Positions 24,890 through 32,676 of a stretch of 32,676 nt of DNA are shown here, piece by piece. How positions within the stretch are numbered: the stretch's first letter is position 1; the number at the start of each line of letters is the position of its first letter. This stretch comes from JBBCJT01 sp037190665 (lineage in GTDB: Bacteria; Pseudomonadota; Alphaproteobacteria; Acetobacterales; Acetobacteraceae). A program made the position numbers and the translations under genes. The stretch spans positions 1 to 32,676 of the forward strand of contig JBBCJT010000189.1 in assembly GCA_037190665.1 (NCBI GenBank), read 5' to 3'. The notes beneath the pieces are model-generated. The model saw only the letters and a program-made list of their open reading frames with translations. It searched no databases and was not told the DNA's origin.

Positions 24890-27040
24890 CTAGCCTTCGA
24901 TCTGGGAGAAGTCGGCGATGGTATCCATCGCCGCACGCAGACGGTTGAGCAGACGCAAACGGTTGAGCCTGAGATCAGGTTCCGGCGCGTTGACCATGAC
25001 GCCGTTGAAGAAGGCGTCAACCGGCCCGCGCAAGGCGGCGAGCGCGGTCATCGCGGCGGGGAAATCCTCGGCGGCCAGCGCCGCGCGGGCGGCGGGCTCG
25101 GCGGCGGCCAGCGCGGCGATCAGCGCGGTTTCGGACGGTTCCGTCAGGCGCGCGGGATCGGGCGCGCCATCGTGGGGACCATCCTTGCGGTTCTCGATCC
25201 GCAGGATGTTGGCGGCGCGCTTGTAGGCCGCGAGCAGATCGGCGCCTTCCGCCGTGGCGACGAAGGCGGCGACCGCATCGGTGCGCGCGAGCACGCGGAC
25301 GAGGTCGTCGTCCTCGCCGGCGGCGAAAACGGCGGCGAGGATGTCATGCCGCGCGCCATCGCCCCGAAGCTGGACGCGGAGGCGGTCGGCGATGAAGGCG
25401 AGAACCTCGGCAGCAACCTCGCGCCATTCGAGAACCAGCTTCGGCCCAACGGATTCCGCCATCGCCGCCACACCGCCTGCATCCACGGCGGCGTTCGTCT
25501 GGCTGCTGCGGACGCGGGCGATCGACAGGCCCACCTCCTGCACCGCGTCCACCAGCAACGGCGTCAGGCCGATGCGCAGGTCGTTCTCCCGGATCAGCCG
25601 GATCACGCCGAGGGCCGCACGGCGCAACGCGAACGGATCGCCGCTGCCGGTCGGCTTTTCGCCCACCGCGAAGAAGCCCGCGAGCTGGTCAACCTTGTCG
25701 GCGAGCGCCACTGCGACCGAGACCGGCGCGGACGGCACCGCATCGCCCGCGCCCTTCGGCGCGTAGTGATCGCGGATCGCCGCCGCGACCTCCGCCGCCT
25801 CGCCATCATGCGCGGCGTAGTAGCCGCCCATCGTGCCCTGAAGCTCCGGGAACTCGCCCACCATGCCGGTGACGAGATCGGCCTTCGCGAGCAGGCCCGC
25901 GCGCTCCGCCTGAGAGGCATCCGCGCCGGTCTTCTCCGCGATCAGCCGCGACAGGCGCGCGATGCGCCGTGCGCGTTCGCCCTGCGTGCCGAGCTTCGCA
26001 TGGAACGTCACCGCATCCAGCTTCGGCAGCCGGCTTTCCAGCGTCGCCTTGCGGTCCAGATCCCAGAAATGCCGCGCATCCGCGAACCGCGCGGACAGCA
26101 CGCGGCTGTTGCCGTGCGCGATCTCCGCCCCGCCGTCGCTCGCCGCGATGTTGGCGGCGAAGGCGAAGAACGGCGCCGCCTTCCCATCCGCTGTGCGCAG
26201 CGCGAAGTATCGCTGGTTCACGCGCATGGAGACCTGCATCACCTCGGGCGGCAGATCCATGAAACGGTCATCGATCCGGCCCAGCAGCGGCACCGGCCAT
26301 TCCGTCAGCCCCGCGACCTCGTCGAGCAGGCCGAGGTCATCGACGACCGACAGCCCCTTCTCCGCCGCCAGCCGCGCGACGCCGTCGGCGATGATGCGCT
26401 TGCGCTCCTCCGCCTCCACGATCACGTACCGCGCGCGCAGCTTCTCGGCGTAGTCATCGAAGCCGCTGGCGGACAAGGGGCCGGGCGCATGGAAACGGTG
26501 CCCCTCGGTCACGTCGCCGCTTGCCAGCCCATGCCCGTCATCCGCGCCGTCGCGCAGATCGAACGGCACGACCGTGCCGTCCAGCAGGCACAGGATGCGG
26601 CGCAGCGGGCGTACCCAGACGAAGGCGCTGGTGCCGCCCCAGCGCATCGATTTCGGCCACGGGAACCGCCGCAGCAGCGCGGGCATCTCGCGCGCGATCA
26701 GCGCGGCCGCCGGCTCGGCGTCGGTGGTCTTCTCCAGCAGCCAGTAGCCGCCTTCCTCGCGCAGCATCTCGCGCGTCGCGCCATGCTTCTTCAGGAAGCC
26801 GGCCAGGGCCTGTTCCGGCGCATTGGCGCGAGGGCCGCGCTCGCTGATCCGCACCGCCTCCGTCGCCGTGGCGACGCTGGCGACGAGGGTCAGCCGGCGC
26901 GGGCCATATGAAGCGCCCACGCCTTCCGGCGCGATCGGCTTCAGGGCCTCGGTGACGAGACGCACGAGGTCTGCCGCGCCCCGCGCCTGCATGCGCGCGG
27001 GGATTTCCTCGCTGAACAGTTCCAGCAGCAATTCGGCCAT
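24890..27040 (-). CDS. glyS: glycyl-tRNA synthetase beta subunit
   Basis: The 716-residue product begins MAELLLELFSEEIPARM, diagnostic for the beta chain of the alpha2beta2 enzyme, and ends with the DALR-type anticodon-binding segment (NGVMVNAPEPDLRLNRLRLL). It binds tRNA-Gly and supports charging by the alpha subunit. The ATG at 27040 lies one base after the vapC stop, so its translation is probably coupled to the toxin gene. Normally glyS follows glyQ directly; here two toxin-antitoxin genes intervene. Confidence 0.97.
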   Translation of the reverse strand: MAELLLELFSEEIPARMQARGAADLVRLVTEALKPIAPEGVGASYGPRRLTLVASVATATEAVRISERGPRANAPEQALAGFLKKHGATREMLREEGGYWLLEKTTDAEPAAALIAREMPALLRRFPWPKSMRWGGTSAFVWVRPLRRILCLLDGTVVPFDLRDGADDGHGLASGDVTEGHRFHAPGPLSASGFDDYAEKLRARYVIVEAEERKRIIADGVARLAAEKGLSVVDDLGLLDEVAGLTEWPVPLLGRIDDRFMDLPPEVMQVSMRVNQRYFALRTADGKAAPFFAFAANIAASDGGAEIAHGNSRVLSARFADARHFWDLDRKATLESRLPKLDAVTFHAKLGTQGERARRIARLSRLIAEKTGADASQAERAGLLAKADLVTGMVGEFPELQGTMGGYYAAHDGEAAEVAAAIRDHYAPKGAGDAVPSAPVSVAVALADKVDQLAGFFAVGEKPTGSGDPFALRRAALGVIRLIRENDLRIGLTPLLVDAVQEVGLSIARVRSSQTNAAVDAGGVAAMAESVGPKLVLEWREVAAEVLAFIADRLRVQLRGDGARHDILAAVFAAGEDDDLVRVLARTDAVAAFVATAEGADLLAAYKRAANILRIENRKDGPHDGAPDPARLTEPSETALIAALAAAEPAARAALAAEDFPAAMTALAALRGPVDAFFNGVMVNAPEPDLRLNRLRLLNRLRAAMDTIADFSQIEG

Positions 27041-27041
27041 G

Positions 27042-27437
27042 TCAGGTCTTCAGCGCGGGTTCGATATCGGTGCGGGCGAAGTCGTCGCCCTTGAACAGCA
27101 ACGGCTCGCCGCGGCTGCGGGCAAGCGCATAGGCGAAGCAGTCGCCGAAATTGAGCTTCGCGGGGTGGTTGCCCCGGCCGAAGCGGCGCCAGGCGTCGCG
27201 GGCTTCCCGCGCGACATCCAGCGTCACCGGCACCACGTCGATGCCGAAGGTCTCGAAGAACATGTCGAAGTCACGCCCGTCATCGGGCGTCGCACGGCCA
27301 TCGGCCACGATCGCGGCCTCCATCCAGTTCGCCGCGCTGATCGCCGACCGCTCCGCGGCGGCGAGGCATTCCGCGATGGCGGGCGCGTCGGCCTCTCCCT
27401 TCAGGATGGCGATGACGGCGGAGGTGTCGACGATCAT
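27042..27437 (-). CDS. vapC: VapC-family PIN-domain toxin
   Basis: The 131-residue product is a PIN-domain ribonuclease with the expected acidic residues: D4 (MIVDTSA), E40 (NWMEAA), D99 (LNFGDCFAYALA) and D119 (FKGDDF). VapC toxins cut specific tRNAs or rRNA and are held inactive by VapB. All catalytic positions are intact, so it should be functional. The gene starts at ATG 27437, overlapping the antitoxin stop by four bases, and its stop is one base before the glyS start. Its setting between glyQ and glyS places toxin expression under the glycyl-tRNA synthetase operon. Confidence 0.93.
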   Translation of the reverse strand: MIVDTSAVIAILKGEADAPAIAECLAAAERSAISAANWMEAAIVADGRATPDDGRDFDMFFETFGIDVVPVTLDVAREARDAWRRFGRGNHPAKLNFGDCFAYALARSRGEPLLFKGDDFARTDIEPALKT

Positions 27438-27724
27438 CGCGGCAGGCCGCTTCCCTGATCGTAGAGCAGGGCGTCCAGTTCCTCGTTGCTCATGATCGCG
27501 CCTTCGCGCCGGCGGCGGAACGCCGCGGCGAAATCGAGGATCTCGCGGGCCTTGCGGGCGACATCGTCGCCCCGCTCCCGCCGCGTGCGCTCCAGCCGCT
27601 CGCGCACCGCCTCGCGCAGCGCCCCGGTGGTGGAGGTGCCCAGAAGCCTCGCCAGTTCCTTCGCGTCCGCGATCAGCGCCGCGTCCTTGATGTTGAGCTG
27701 ACCCATGGGATGGGTAGATATCAT
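27434..27724 (-). CDS. vapB: VapB-family antitoxin (Rv0623-like)
   Basis: The 96-residue product contains LNIKDAALIADAKELARLLG followed by TGALREAVRERLERTRRERG, the pattern of Rv0623-like (PSK) VapB antitoxins, then a helical C-terminus that wraps the toxin. ATG 27724 overlaps the glyQ stop (ATGA), giving translational coupling; an alternative start at ATG 27706 gives MGQLNIKD, the usual family N-terminus, and 90 residues. Neither has a clear ribosome-binding site. It forms an operon with vapC through another ATGA overlap. Confidence 0.88.
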   Translation of the reverse strand: MISTHPMGQLNIKDAALIADAKELARLLGTSTTGALREAVRERLERTRRERGDDVARKAREILDFAAAFRRRREGAIMSNEELDALLYDQGSGLPR

Positions 27725-28605
27725 GCCGTCACGGTAGAAACCACCCGCTCCGCCGCCAGCCACCCCTCGCAGCAGCGCTGCGCCAGGGCCCGGACGCGCA
27801 GGATGTAGGCCTGCCGCTCCGACACGCTGATCACCCCGCGCGAATCCAGCAGGTTGAAGCAGTGGGACGCCTTGATGCACTGGTCATAGGCCGGCAGCGG
27901 CAGGTCGCGGGCCAGCAGGGCCGCGCATTCCGCCTCCGCGTCCTCGAAATGCCGCTGCAGCATCGCGGTGTCCGCGGCCTCGAAATTATAGGCGCTGTAT
28001 TCGCGCTCGGCGCGCAGGAACACGTCGCCGTAGGTCACGCCCTGACCGTTGAAGTCGAGGTCGTAAACGTTCTCGACCCCCTGCAGGTACATGGCCAGCC
28101 GCTCCAGCCCCAGTGTCAGCTCCGCGCAGGGCTGTTCGCAGGCGATGCCGCCGACCTGCTGGAAGTAGGTGAACTGCGTCACCTCCATCCCGTCGCACCA
28201 GACTTCCCAGCCAAGCCCCCACGCGCCGATGGTCGGGCTTTCCCAGTCGTCCTCGACGAAGCGGAAATCGTGCAGCAGCGGGTCGAGCCCCAGCATGCGG
28301 TAGGAGTCGAGCAGCAGCGCCTGCGGATCGGCGGGCGAAGGCTTCAGGATCACCTGATACTGGTAGTAGTGGCCGAGCCGGTTCGGATTCTCCCCGTAGC
28401 GCCCGTCGGAGGGGCGGCGGCAGGGCTGGACATAGGCCGTGCGCCACGGCTTCGGGCCGAGGGACCGCAGCGTCGTGGCCGGGTGGAACGTCCCCGCGCC
28501 CATCTCGATGTCATAGGGCTGCAGGATCACGCAGCCATGGGACGCCCAGAAGGCGTGAAGCTTCAGGATCAGGTCCTGGAAGGACGGGGCTTTGCCGGAT
28601 GCCAT
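27721..28605 (-). CDS. glyQ: glycyl-tRNA synthetase alpha subunit
   Basis: The 294-residue product is the catalytic chain: SFQDLILKLHAFWASHGCVILQ at the start, motif QPYDIEMGAGTFHP (30-43), RRPSDGRYGENPNR (about 63-76) and the class II motif GLERLAMYLQGV. Together with GlyS it attaches glycine to tRNA-Gly. It is the first gene of the operon glyQ-vapB-vapC-glyS-ppdK; the upstream 82-base gap is divergent from a membrane-protein gene. Confidence 0.97.
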   Translation of the reverse strand: MASGKAPSFQDLILKLHAFWASHGCVILQPYDIEMGAGTFHPATTLRSLGPKPWRTAYVQPCRRPSDGRYGENPNRLGHYYQYQVILKPSPADPQALLLDSYRMLGLDPLLHDFRFVEDDWESPTIGAWGLGWEVWCDGMEVTQFTYFQQVGGIACEQPCAELTLGLERLAMYLQGVENVYDLDFNGQGVTYGDVFLRAEREYSAYNFEAADTAMLQRHFEDAEAECAALLARDLPLPAYDQCIKASHCFNLLDSRGVISVSERQAYILRVRALAQRCCEGWLAAERVVSTVTA

Positions 28606-28663
28606 CGCCGGCAGCCATGTCAGACACGCAGGCGCATATCAAGATACGCGGCTTCGCACAGCC

Positions 28664-28678
28664 ATGCCCGGAGGGCAT
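28664..28678. repeat. small palindrome before a membrane-protein gene
   Basis: ATGCCC-GGA-GGGCAT is a 6-3-6 perfect inverted repeat in the divergent gap between glyQ and the membrane-protein gene. It includes the GGAGGG that would be that gene's ribosome-binding site, so it could mask it in mRNA or serve as an operator. Confidence 0.3.
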
Positions 28679-28687
28679 GATATCCCC

Positions 28688-29044
28688 ATGCGCCGTACCC
28701 TTCAGGGTGTGCTGATCGTCCTCGCCGTCACCGCCGCCATGCTCGTCTACCGCCACTGGTACATCGAGCCGCGGCACTGGGGCGCGACCTGTGCCGCCGC
28801 CGATGCGCCCGCGATCTGCGCGCCGCGCGCCGCCTTGCTGTGGCTGCAGCACTGGTGGCTGTGGGGCGGGGCGGCATTGGGCCTGGGTCTCGCGGCCTTC
28901 ATCAGCCGCCGCCAACCGCTCGCCACCGCGGCCGTGGCGCTCGGGGTGGTGGCGATCATCAACTACAACGCGACGTGGGGCGGCATTGCCGTGGCGCTGG
29001 GCGCCTGGACATGGCTGAGGCCGCGGCCTGCGGCGGCGTCATGA
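28688..29044 (+). CDS. small membrane protein, function unknown
   Basis: The 118-residue product has three or four hydrophobic spans (about 5-21, 50-71, 77-92 and 96-110). A short loop after the first span holds two cysteines, C35 and C44, which could form a disulfide if periplasmic. GGAGGG at 28670-28675 is 12 bases from ATG 28688. Its stop overlaps the next gene's start (ATGA), so the two are co-translated. I do not recognise the family. Confidence 0.75.
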   Translation: MRRTLQGVLIVLAVTAAMLVYRHWYIEPRHWGATCAAADAPAICAPRAALLWLQHWWLWGGAALGLGLAAFISRRQPLATAAVALGVVAIINYNATWGGIAVALGAWTWLRPRPAAAS

Positions 29045-29487
29045 AATTCTGGTTGCGGCTGCTGGTCTACGGGATCGCCGGGCCGGTGGTGGGCGGTCTG
29101 GTCACGCTCGCCGCGTTCGGGCCGCTCGCGTCCCTGTGGGGCGGGAGGGGTCTGTCGCTGCGGGACGACATCGTGCCGATGATCCCGGCCATCGTGTTCC
29201 TCAGCTACGCCCTGGGCACGATCCCCGCGCTCGTGACCGGCGCGCTGGACGCGACGCTGGTCGCACGCGGCCTGCCGGCGCGACGGCGCCTTGCGTGGTG
29301 CGCGCTGGCGGGCGCGGTGCTGAGCGTTCCCGCCGCGATCGCCATCATCGGGAGGATCCCCGATACCGCCATGCTGGCCGTGGGTCTCGCGGGCGCGCTG
29401 GCGAGCGTGGCCTGCGGCGTTCTCGCGGCACGGATCTTCGATCGGCCCGAGGGATATTCTCCGCTCCGCGCGCACGCGCGGGGATAA
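29041..29487 (+). CDS. small membrane protein, first of a tandem paralogous pair
   Basis: The 148-residue product has four predicted membrane spans and the segments RLLVYGIAGPVVGG (near 6-19) and IPALVTGALDATLVARGL. The same two segments recur in the next gene. ATG 29041 overlaps the upstream stop. Function unknown; the conserved P-A-x-x-T-G-x-x-D motif sits at a membrane boundary. Confidence 0.75.
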   Translation: MKFWLRLLVYGIAGPVVGGLVTLAAFGPLASLWGGRGLSLRDDIVPMIPAIVFLSYALGTIPALVTGALDATLVARGLPARRRLAWCALAGAVLSVPAAIAIIGRIPDTAMLAVGLAGALASVACGVLAARIFDRPEGYSPLRAHARG

Positions 29488-29509
29488 GCCGCCGCGCGAT
29501 CCGCGCGCG

Positions 29510-29938
29510 GTGGCGACCAAGACATTTCAATCGCTGTTACGGACGGAACGCATATTGTCACGCCTGCTTGTCTACGCGCTGCTCGGCCCCGCCGTGGGCG
29601 CAGCGGTCATCCTGCTGACGTACAGGATCTTCCTGCTCGACGGGACCGAGCCGGAGCTGGGCGAGAACGCCCGCGCGCTCGCGCTGGGCATCTTCCTGGT
29701 GGCCGTCTATCCGATCGGCCTGCTGCCCGCACTCGCGACCGGCTGGGTCGACGGGAGGCTGCTGCGCCGGGGCATGCAGGCCGCGGGGCGCATCCCCGCC
29801 GTGATCGGAACCGGCGCGCTGCTCGGCGCCCCGGCGGGCATGATCCCCGGGCCACAGATGCTGCTGACGGCGGTCGCGGGCGCCTGCGCCGCCGCTGCCT
29901 GCGCCATCGTCGCCGCACGGTTCCCGCCCGCCGCGTGA
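29510..29938 (+). CDS. small membrane protein, second of a tandem paralogous pair
   Basis: The 142-residue product (from GTG 29510; a later TTG near 29554 is also possible) repeats the previous gene's layout: RLLVYALLGPAVGAA, then LPALATGWVDGRLLRRGM, with four spans. Overall similarity is moderate, consistent with an old tandem duplication. It is 22 bases behind its paralogue and probably in the same transcript. It faces the GH17 gene tail-to-tail. Confidence 0.7.
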   Translation: MATKTFQSLLRTERILSRLLVYALLGPAVGAAVILLTYRIFLLDGTEPELGENARALALGIFLVAVYPIGLLPALATGWVDGRLLRRGMQAAGRIPAVIGTGALLGAPAGMIPGPQMLLTAVAGACAAAACAIVAARFPPAA

Positions 29939-29969
29939 CCGCCCCGGGGCTTGCCGATGGCCGGGAGGA

Positions 29970-31607
29970 TCAGACCCCGGCCCGGCGTTCGCGCCCCGCC
30001 GGCTGCCACGCACGCAGCAGCGGCGGGATGGCGAGCACCAGCGCAGCCGCGTTCCAGACCAGCGATTGCAGGTTCAGCGGCCCTTCGATGACCGCGGACG
30101 CGACCGCCCCCACGACCAGCACGAGGCCGACCATCCACTCCTCCCGCCCGCCGCCGCCGCGCGGCAGGTCGCGCAGCAGCGCCCGCGCGGCGATCACGAC
30201 CAGCGGCACGGCGAAGGTCGGCAGCGGGAAATCCCGGTAGCGCGGATCGACCACCAGCAGCACCTGCAGCAGCGCCGCCGTCCACAGGAACACGAAGAAC
30301 AGGTGGTCGATCAGCCCGGCGCGCGGATCCTCGCGGCGCAGGCACAGCCAGTTGCGGATCAGCGCCGTGGTCTCGGCCCCGGTCGGCGGTGGCGGCAACG
30401 CCTCTCCCGACACGATCAGCGACGCGCGCTGCATCATCAGCCACACCAGCAGCGTCTGCCCCAGCAGGTTCAACGCCGCCGCGACGGCCTGATGCGCGTC
30501 GTAGATCAGCGGCGCGGTGCCCGCCGATGCGTAAACCAGCGCGCCCGCCAGCGCGAAGCCCAGCACCGCGATGGCGGGCTGCCCCGATGGAGGCACGCGG
30601 CGGCACCACATGAATGCGAGCAGCGCGCCGAGCAGCACCGAGGTGCCCGCGCGGGAGGCCCAGTCCGGATCCTCGACGACCGGGCCCGACAGCGGGAACT
30701 TCACCTGCCGGTCCGCCGTCCACAGCCCCCAGTTCGCGCCGACCGAGCCTTCGTTGCGCGCCTTCCACACCTGGTCGAAGGCCTCGATCAGGTTCCAGTC
30801 GAAATGCTCGGCCTCGGCCAGCGCGGCGAACTGGCGCACGAAGCTCGCCTGGTTCACCCGCGACGGCGCCGCATCCTGCCGCCAGCGCCCGCGGGACGGC
30901 CATCCGGCCTCCCCGATCGAGATCGGCTTGTCGGGGAACAGCGCGCGCATGCGGCGGTACACCTCGCGCGTGTGCGCCATCGCCGCGTCCACGCCGAGCG
31001 GGTGGTCCTCCCAGTACGGAAGAATGTGGATGGTGATGATGTCCACGTCCTGCGCGATCTCGGGGAACTGTTCCCAGAACTCCCACACATCGGCGTAGGT
31101 GACGGGCTGGCGCACGGCGGCCTTCACCTCGCGGATCGCCGCCGACAGCTCGGCCGGGGACAGGTCGCGCCGCAGCAGCACCTCGTTGCCGACGATCACC
31201 CGCTCGACCGTGTCGGGGTATTTGTTGGCGATCTCGATCAGCCGCGCGAGCTCGCGCCGGTTGCCGACGCGGTCGGTGCCGAGCCATGCGCCCTTCCACA
31301 CCTTCAGCCCGTGCTTCGCGGCGATCTCCGCGACCTCGTAATTGCCCTCGATGCTCGCATAGGTGCGGATGCCGCGGCTGCGCTGCGCGACCAGCGCCAT
31401 GTCCTCCTCCACCTCGGCGGCGGTGGGGAAGGTGTTGGTCAGCGGCGAATGCCCGGCCCGGAACGGCGCGAAGGAGACCGAGTTGAACCGCTCCACCGGC
31501 ATCGGCATGTCGGCGAGCCGCGGCTGGTTGGGCAGCCACCAGGCAAGGACGAGCAGCGCGGCCATCAGCACGGACGCCGCGAGCGCGGCCGGGGTCGGTC
31601 GGGTCAT
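29970..31607 (-). CDS. membrane-fused GH17 beta-1,3-glucan enzyme
   Basis: The 545-residue product has an N-terminal anchor (about 7-25), a GH17 domain (about 40-320) and a C-terminal region with about six membrane spans. The two catalytic glutamates are present: the acid E142 in VIVGNEVLLR and the nucleophile E233 in ISIGEAGWPS. Bacterial GH17 modules act as beta-1,3-glucan hydrolases or transglucosylases, including in NdvB-type cyclic glucan synthesis. Here the domain would face the periplasm. No glycosyltransferase lies beside it within the window. Confidence 0.88.
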   Translation of the reverse strand: MTRPTPAALAASVLMAALLVLAWWLPNQPRLADMPMPVERFNSVSFAPFRAGHSPLTNTFPTAAEVEEDMALVAQRSRGIRTYASIEGNYEVAEIAAKHGLKVWKGAWLGTDRVGNRRELARLIEIANKYPDTVERVIVGNEVLLRRDLSPAELSAAIREVKAAVRQPVTYADVWEFWEQFPEIAQDVDIITIHILPYWEDHPLGVDAAMAHTREVYRRMRALFPDKPISIGEAGWPSRGRWRQDAAPSRVNQASFVRQFAALAEAEHFDWNLIEAFDQVWKARNEGSVGANWGLWTADRQVKFPLSGPVVEDPDWASRAGTSVLLGALLAFMWCRRVPPSGQPAIAVLGFALAGALVYASAGTAPLIYDAHQAVAAALNLLGQTLLVWLMMQRASLIVSGEALPPPPTGAETTALIRNWLCLRREDPRAGLIDHLFFVFLWTAALLQVLLVVDPRYRDFPLPTFAVPLVVIAARALLRDLPRGGGGREEWMVGLVLVVGAVASAVIEGPLNLQSLVWNAAALVLAIPPLLRAWQPAGRERRAGV

Positions 31608-31692
31608 GATGCGCCGTTACCTGACCGGACCGTGCGGCGGAAGCGGGGCCATGCGGTGGCGCGGCGGCGGCCCGCCCCCTATCTCTGCACAC

Positions 31693-32115
31693 ATGAGCGC
31701 AGACGGGCTTTCCGACGACGACATCCGCAGCGTGCTGACCACGGTGAAGCGCATCGCGCTGGTCGGCTCCTCCGCCAACCCCGCGCGGCCGTCCAACGGC
31801 GTGCTGCGCTACCTGATCGGCCGCGGCTACGAGGTCACGCCGGTCAATCCCGGCCTTGCCGGGCAGGCGCTGCACGGGCGCAGCGTGGCCGCGACGCTGG
31901 ACGAGGCCGCCCCGCTGGAGATGGTGGACCTGTTCCGCGCCGCCGAACGGGTCGGCCCGGCGGTGGACGACGCCATCCGCCTCGGGGCGCGCGTGGTGTG
32001 GATGCAGCTCGGCGTGATCAACGAGGAAGCGGCCGAAAAGGCACGTGCGGCGGGTCTCACGGTCGTGATGGACCGCTGCCCGGCGATCGAGATCCCCCGC
32101 CTCGGCCTTTCTTGA
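31693..32115 (+). CDS. CoA-binding domain protein, YccU-like
   Basis: The 140-residue product is a single Rossmann-type CoA-binding domain: KRIALVGSSANPARPSNGV (19-37), GYEVTPVNPGLAGQ, and GARVVWMQLGVINEEA (98-113), ending RCPAIEIPRL. These small proteins bind CoA in structural studies but their role is unknown. ATG 31693 was chosen as it gives the standard N-terminus; upstream in-frame starts add low-complexity sequence. It is divergent from the GH17 gene over an 85-base gap. Confidence 0.92.
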   Translation: MSADGLSDDDIRSVLTTVKRIALVGSSANPARPSNGVLRYLIGRGYEVTPVNPGLAGQALHGRSVAATLDEAAPLEMVDLFRAAERVGPAVDDAIRLGARVVWMQLGVINEEAAEKARAAGLTVVMDRCPAIEIPRLGLS

Positions 32116-32173
32116 ACGGCTTCCGGCACCGGGCCATCTGCCCCGCAGGACGGACACAGGGAATTCCTTGGGC

Positions 32174-32676
32174 ATGACGAACGAGGAACGCGACATCATC
32201 ACCCGCTTCATCGAGCGGGTCGGCGGTGCCGGCACAGCGCCGTCCGCCGGCCGCGGCTCGGTGCCCGGCACCGCCGTCACGCAGCCCCTGCCGCCGACGG
32301 ACCCCGAGGCGGACCGGCTGATCGGCGAGCTGTTCACCCGCTATCCCGAGGCGCGCTACCGCATCACCCAGATGGCCTTCGTGCAGGAGCACGCGCTGGC
32401 CGAGGCGCAGAACCGCATCTGGCGGCTGGAGTGGGAGCTGGAGCAGGCGAAGGCGCAGCCGAAGGGCGCGTTCGGCGGGCTGTTCGGCGGTGGCCAGCGC
32501 GGCCCGGCCACGCCCCCGCCGCAGCCGATCCAGGCGCCGGGCTACCAGCCGGGCATGTTCCAGCGCGCGGGCGGCATGGGCTTCCTCGGCACCGCCGCGG
32601 CGACCGCGATGGGGATCGGCGGCGGCATGCTGCTGGGCAACATGCTGATGAACATGTTCTCGGGCGGCGGCGCCCA
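32174..32676 (+). CDS. DUF2076 family protein (3' end outside window)
   Basis: The visible 167 residues begin MTNEERDIITRFIERVGGA, have a helical segment (LIGELFTRYPEARYRI, then QNRIWRLEWELEQAKAQ) and move into glycine- and proline-rich sequence with GFLGTAAATAMGIGGGMLLGNM, a hydrophobic glycine-zipper-like stretch. This order is that of DUF2076 proteins, whose function is unknown. The gene runs off the window with no stop. It is 58 bases behind the CoA-binding gene. Confidence 0.87.
   Translation, partial: MTNEERDIITRFIERVGGAGTAPSAGRGSVPGTAVTQPLPPTDPEADRLIGELFTRYPEARYRITQMAFVQEHALAEAQNRIWRLEWELEQAKAQPKGAFGGLFGGGQRGPATPPPQPIQAPGYQPGMFQRAGGMGFLGTAAATAMGIGGGMLLGNMLMNMFSGGGA

Noticed and set aside
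29707..32337. Minus-strand open frame of 876 codons spanning the GH17 and CoA-binding genes
   Set aside because: It covers GH17 in the wrong frame and runs antisense to the convincing CoA-binding gene.

Overview
The window is a GC-rich (roughly 70% by eye), densely coded stretch of bacterial chromosome. The block rpoZ-rel-acpS-lepB-rnc-era-recO, the EcfG-type promoter, the tripartite-tricarboxylate-type binding protein and the long in-frame overlaps suggest an alphaproteobacterium, most likely an Acetobacteraceae/Rhodospirillales member such as a Roseomonas relative. That placement is inference from gene order and composition. No tRNA, rRNA, CRISPR array, insertion sequence or prophage gene was seen.

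Layout. (1) 1-5585: a catabolic accessory cluster with a fold-III PLP D-amino-acid enzyme, a GntR/HutC repressor in the opposite orientation, two cysteine hydrolases of the isochorismatase family, a PEP mutase/isocitrate lyase family lyase and a periplasmic solute-binding protein. The substrate is not identifiable from sequence. (2) 5598-5794: a palindromic extragenic repeat pair between convergent operons. (3) 5856-13255, minus strand: a housekeeping operon, rpoZ-rel-acpS-lepB-rnc-era-(inactive-looking hydrolase)-recO, with a plausible promoter in front of rpoZ. (4) 13547-17981, plus strand: DUF2189 membrane protein, VOC protein, hemC, membrane-anchored cytochrome c and an MFS exporter. (5) 18031-19144: a repeat remnant, a CHAP-domain lipoprotein and a candidate small RNA with an EcfG-type promoter and a strong intrinsic terminator. 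(6) 19145-21923: a DEAD-box RNA helicase, a short globin-like protein with no histidine and a collagen-like PEP-CTERM protein. (7) 22205-28605, minus strand: glyQ-vapB-vapC-glyS-ppdK, where a VapBC toxin-antitoxin pair sits translationally coupled between the two glycyl-tRNA synthetase subunit genes. (8) 28688-32676: three small membrane proteins (two are tandem paralogues), a membrane-fused GH17 enzyme, a CoA-binding protein and the start of a DUF2076 protein.

How it fits together. Most genes are core functions: stringent response, RNA processing, protein export, lipid carrier activation, haem synthesis, glycine charging and phosphoenolpyruvate metabolism. The most interesting parts are small elements set among them: the putative general-stress small RNA, the vapBC pair inside an essential synthetase operon, two enzymes or binding proteins that have lost their defining residue, and a family of dispersed palindromes.
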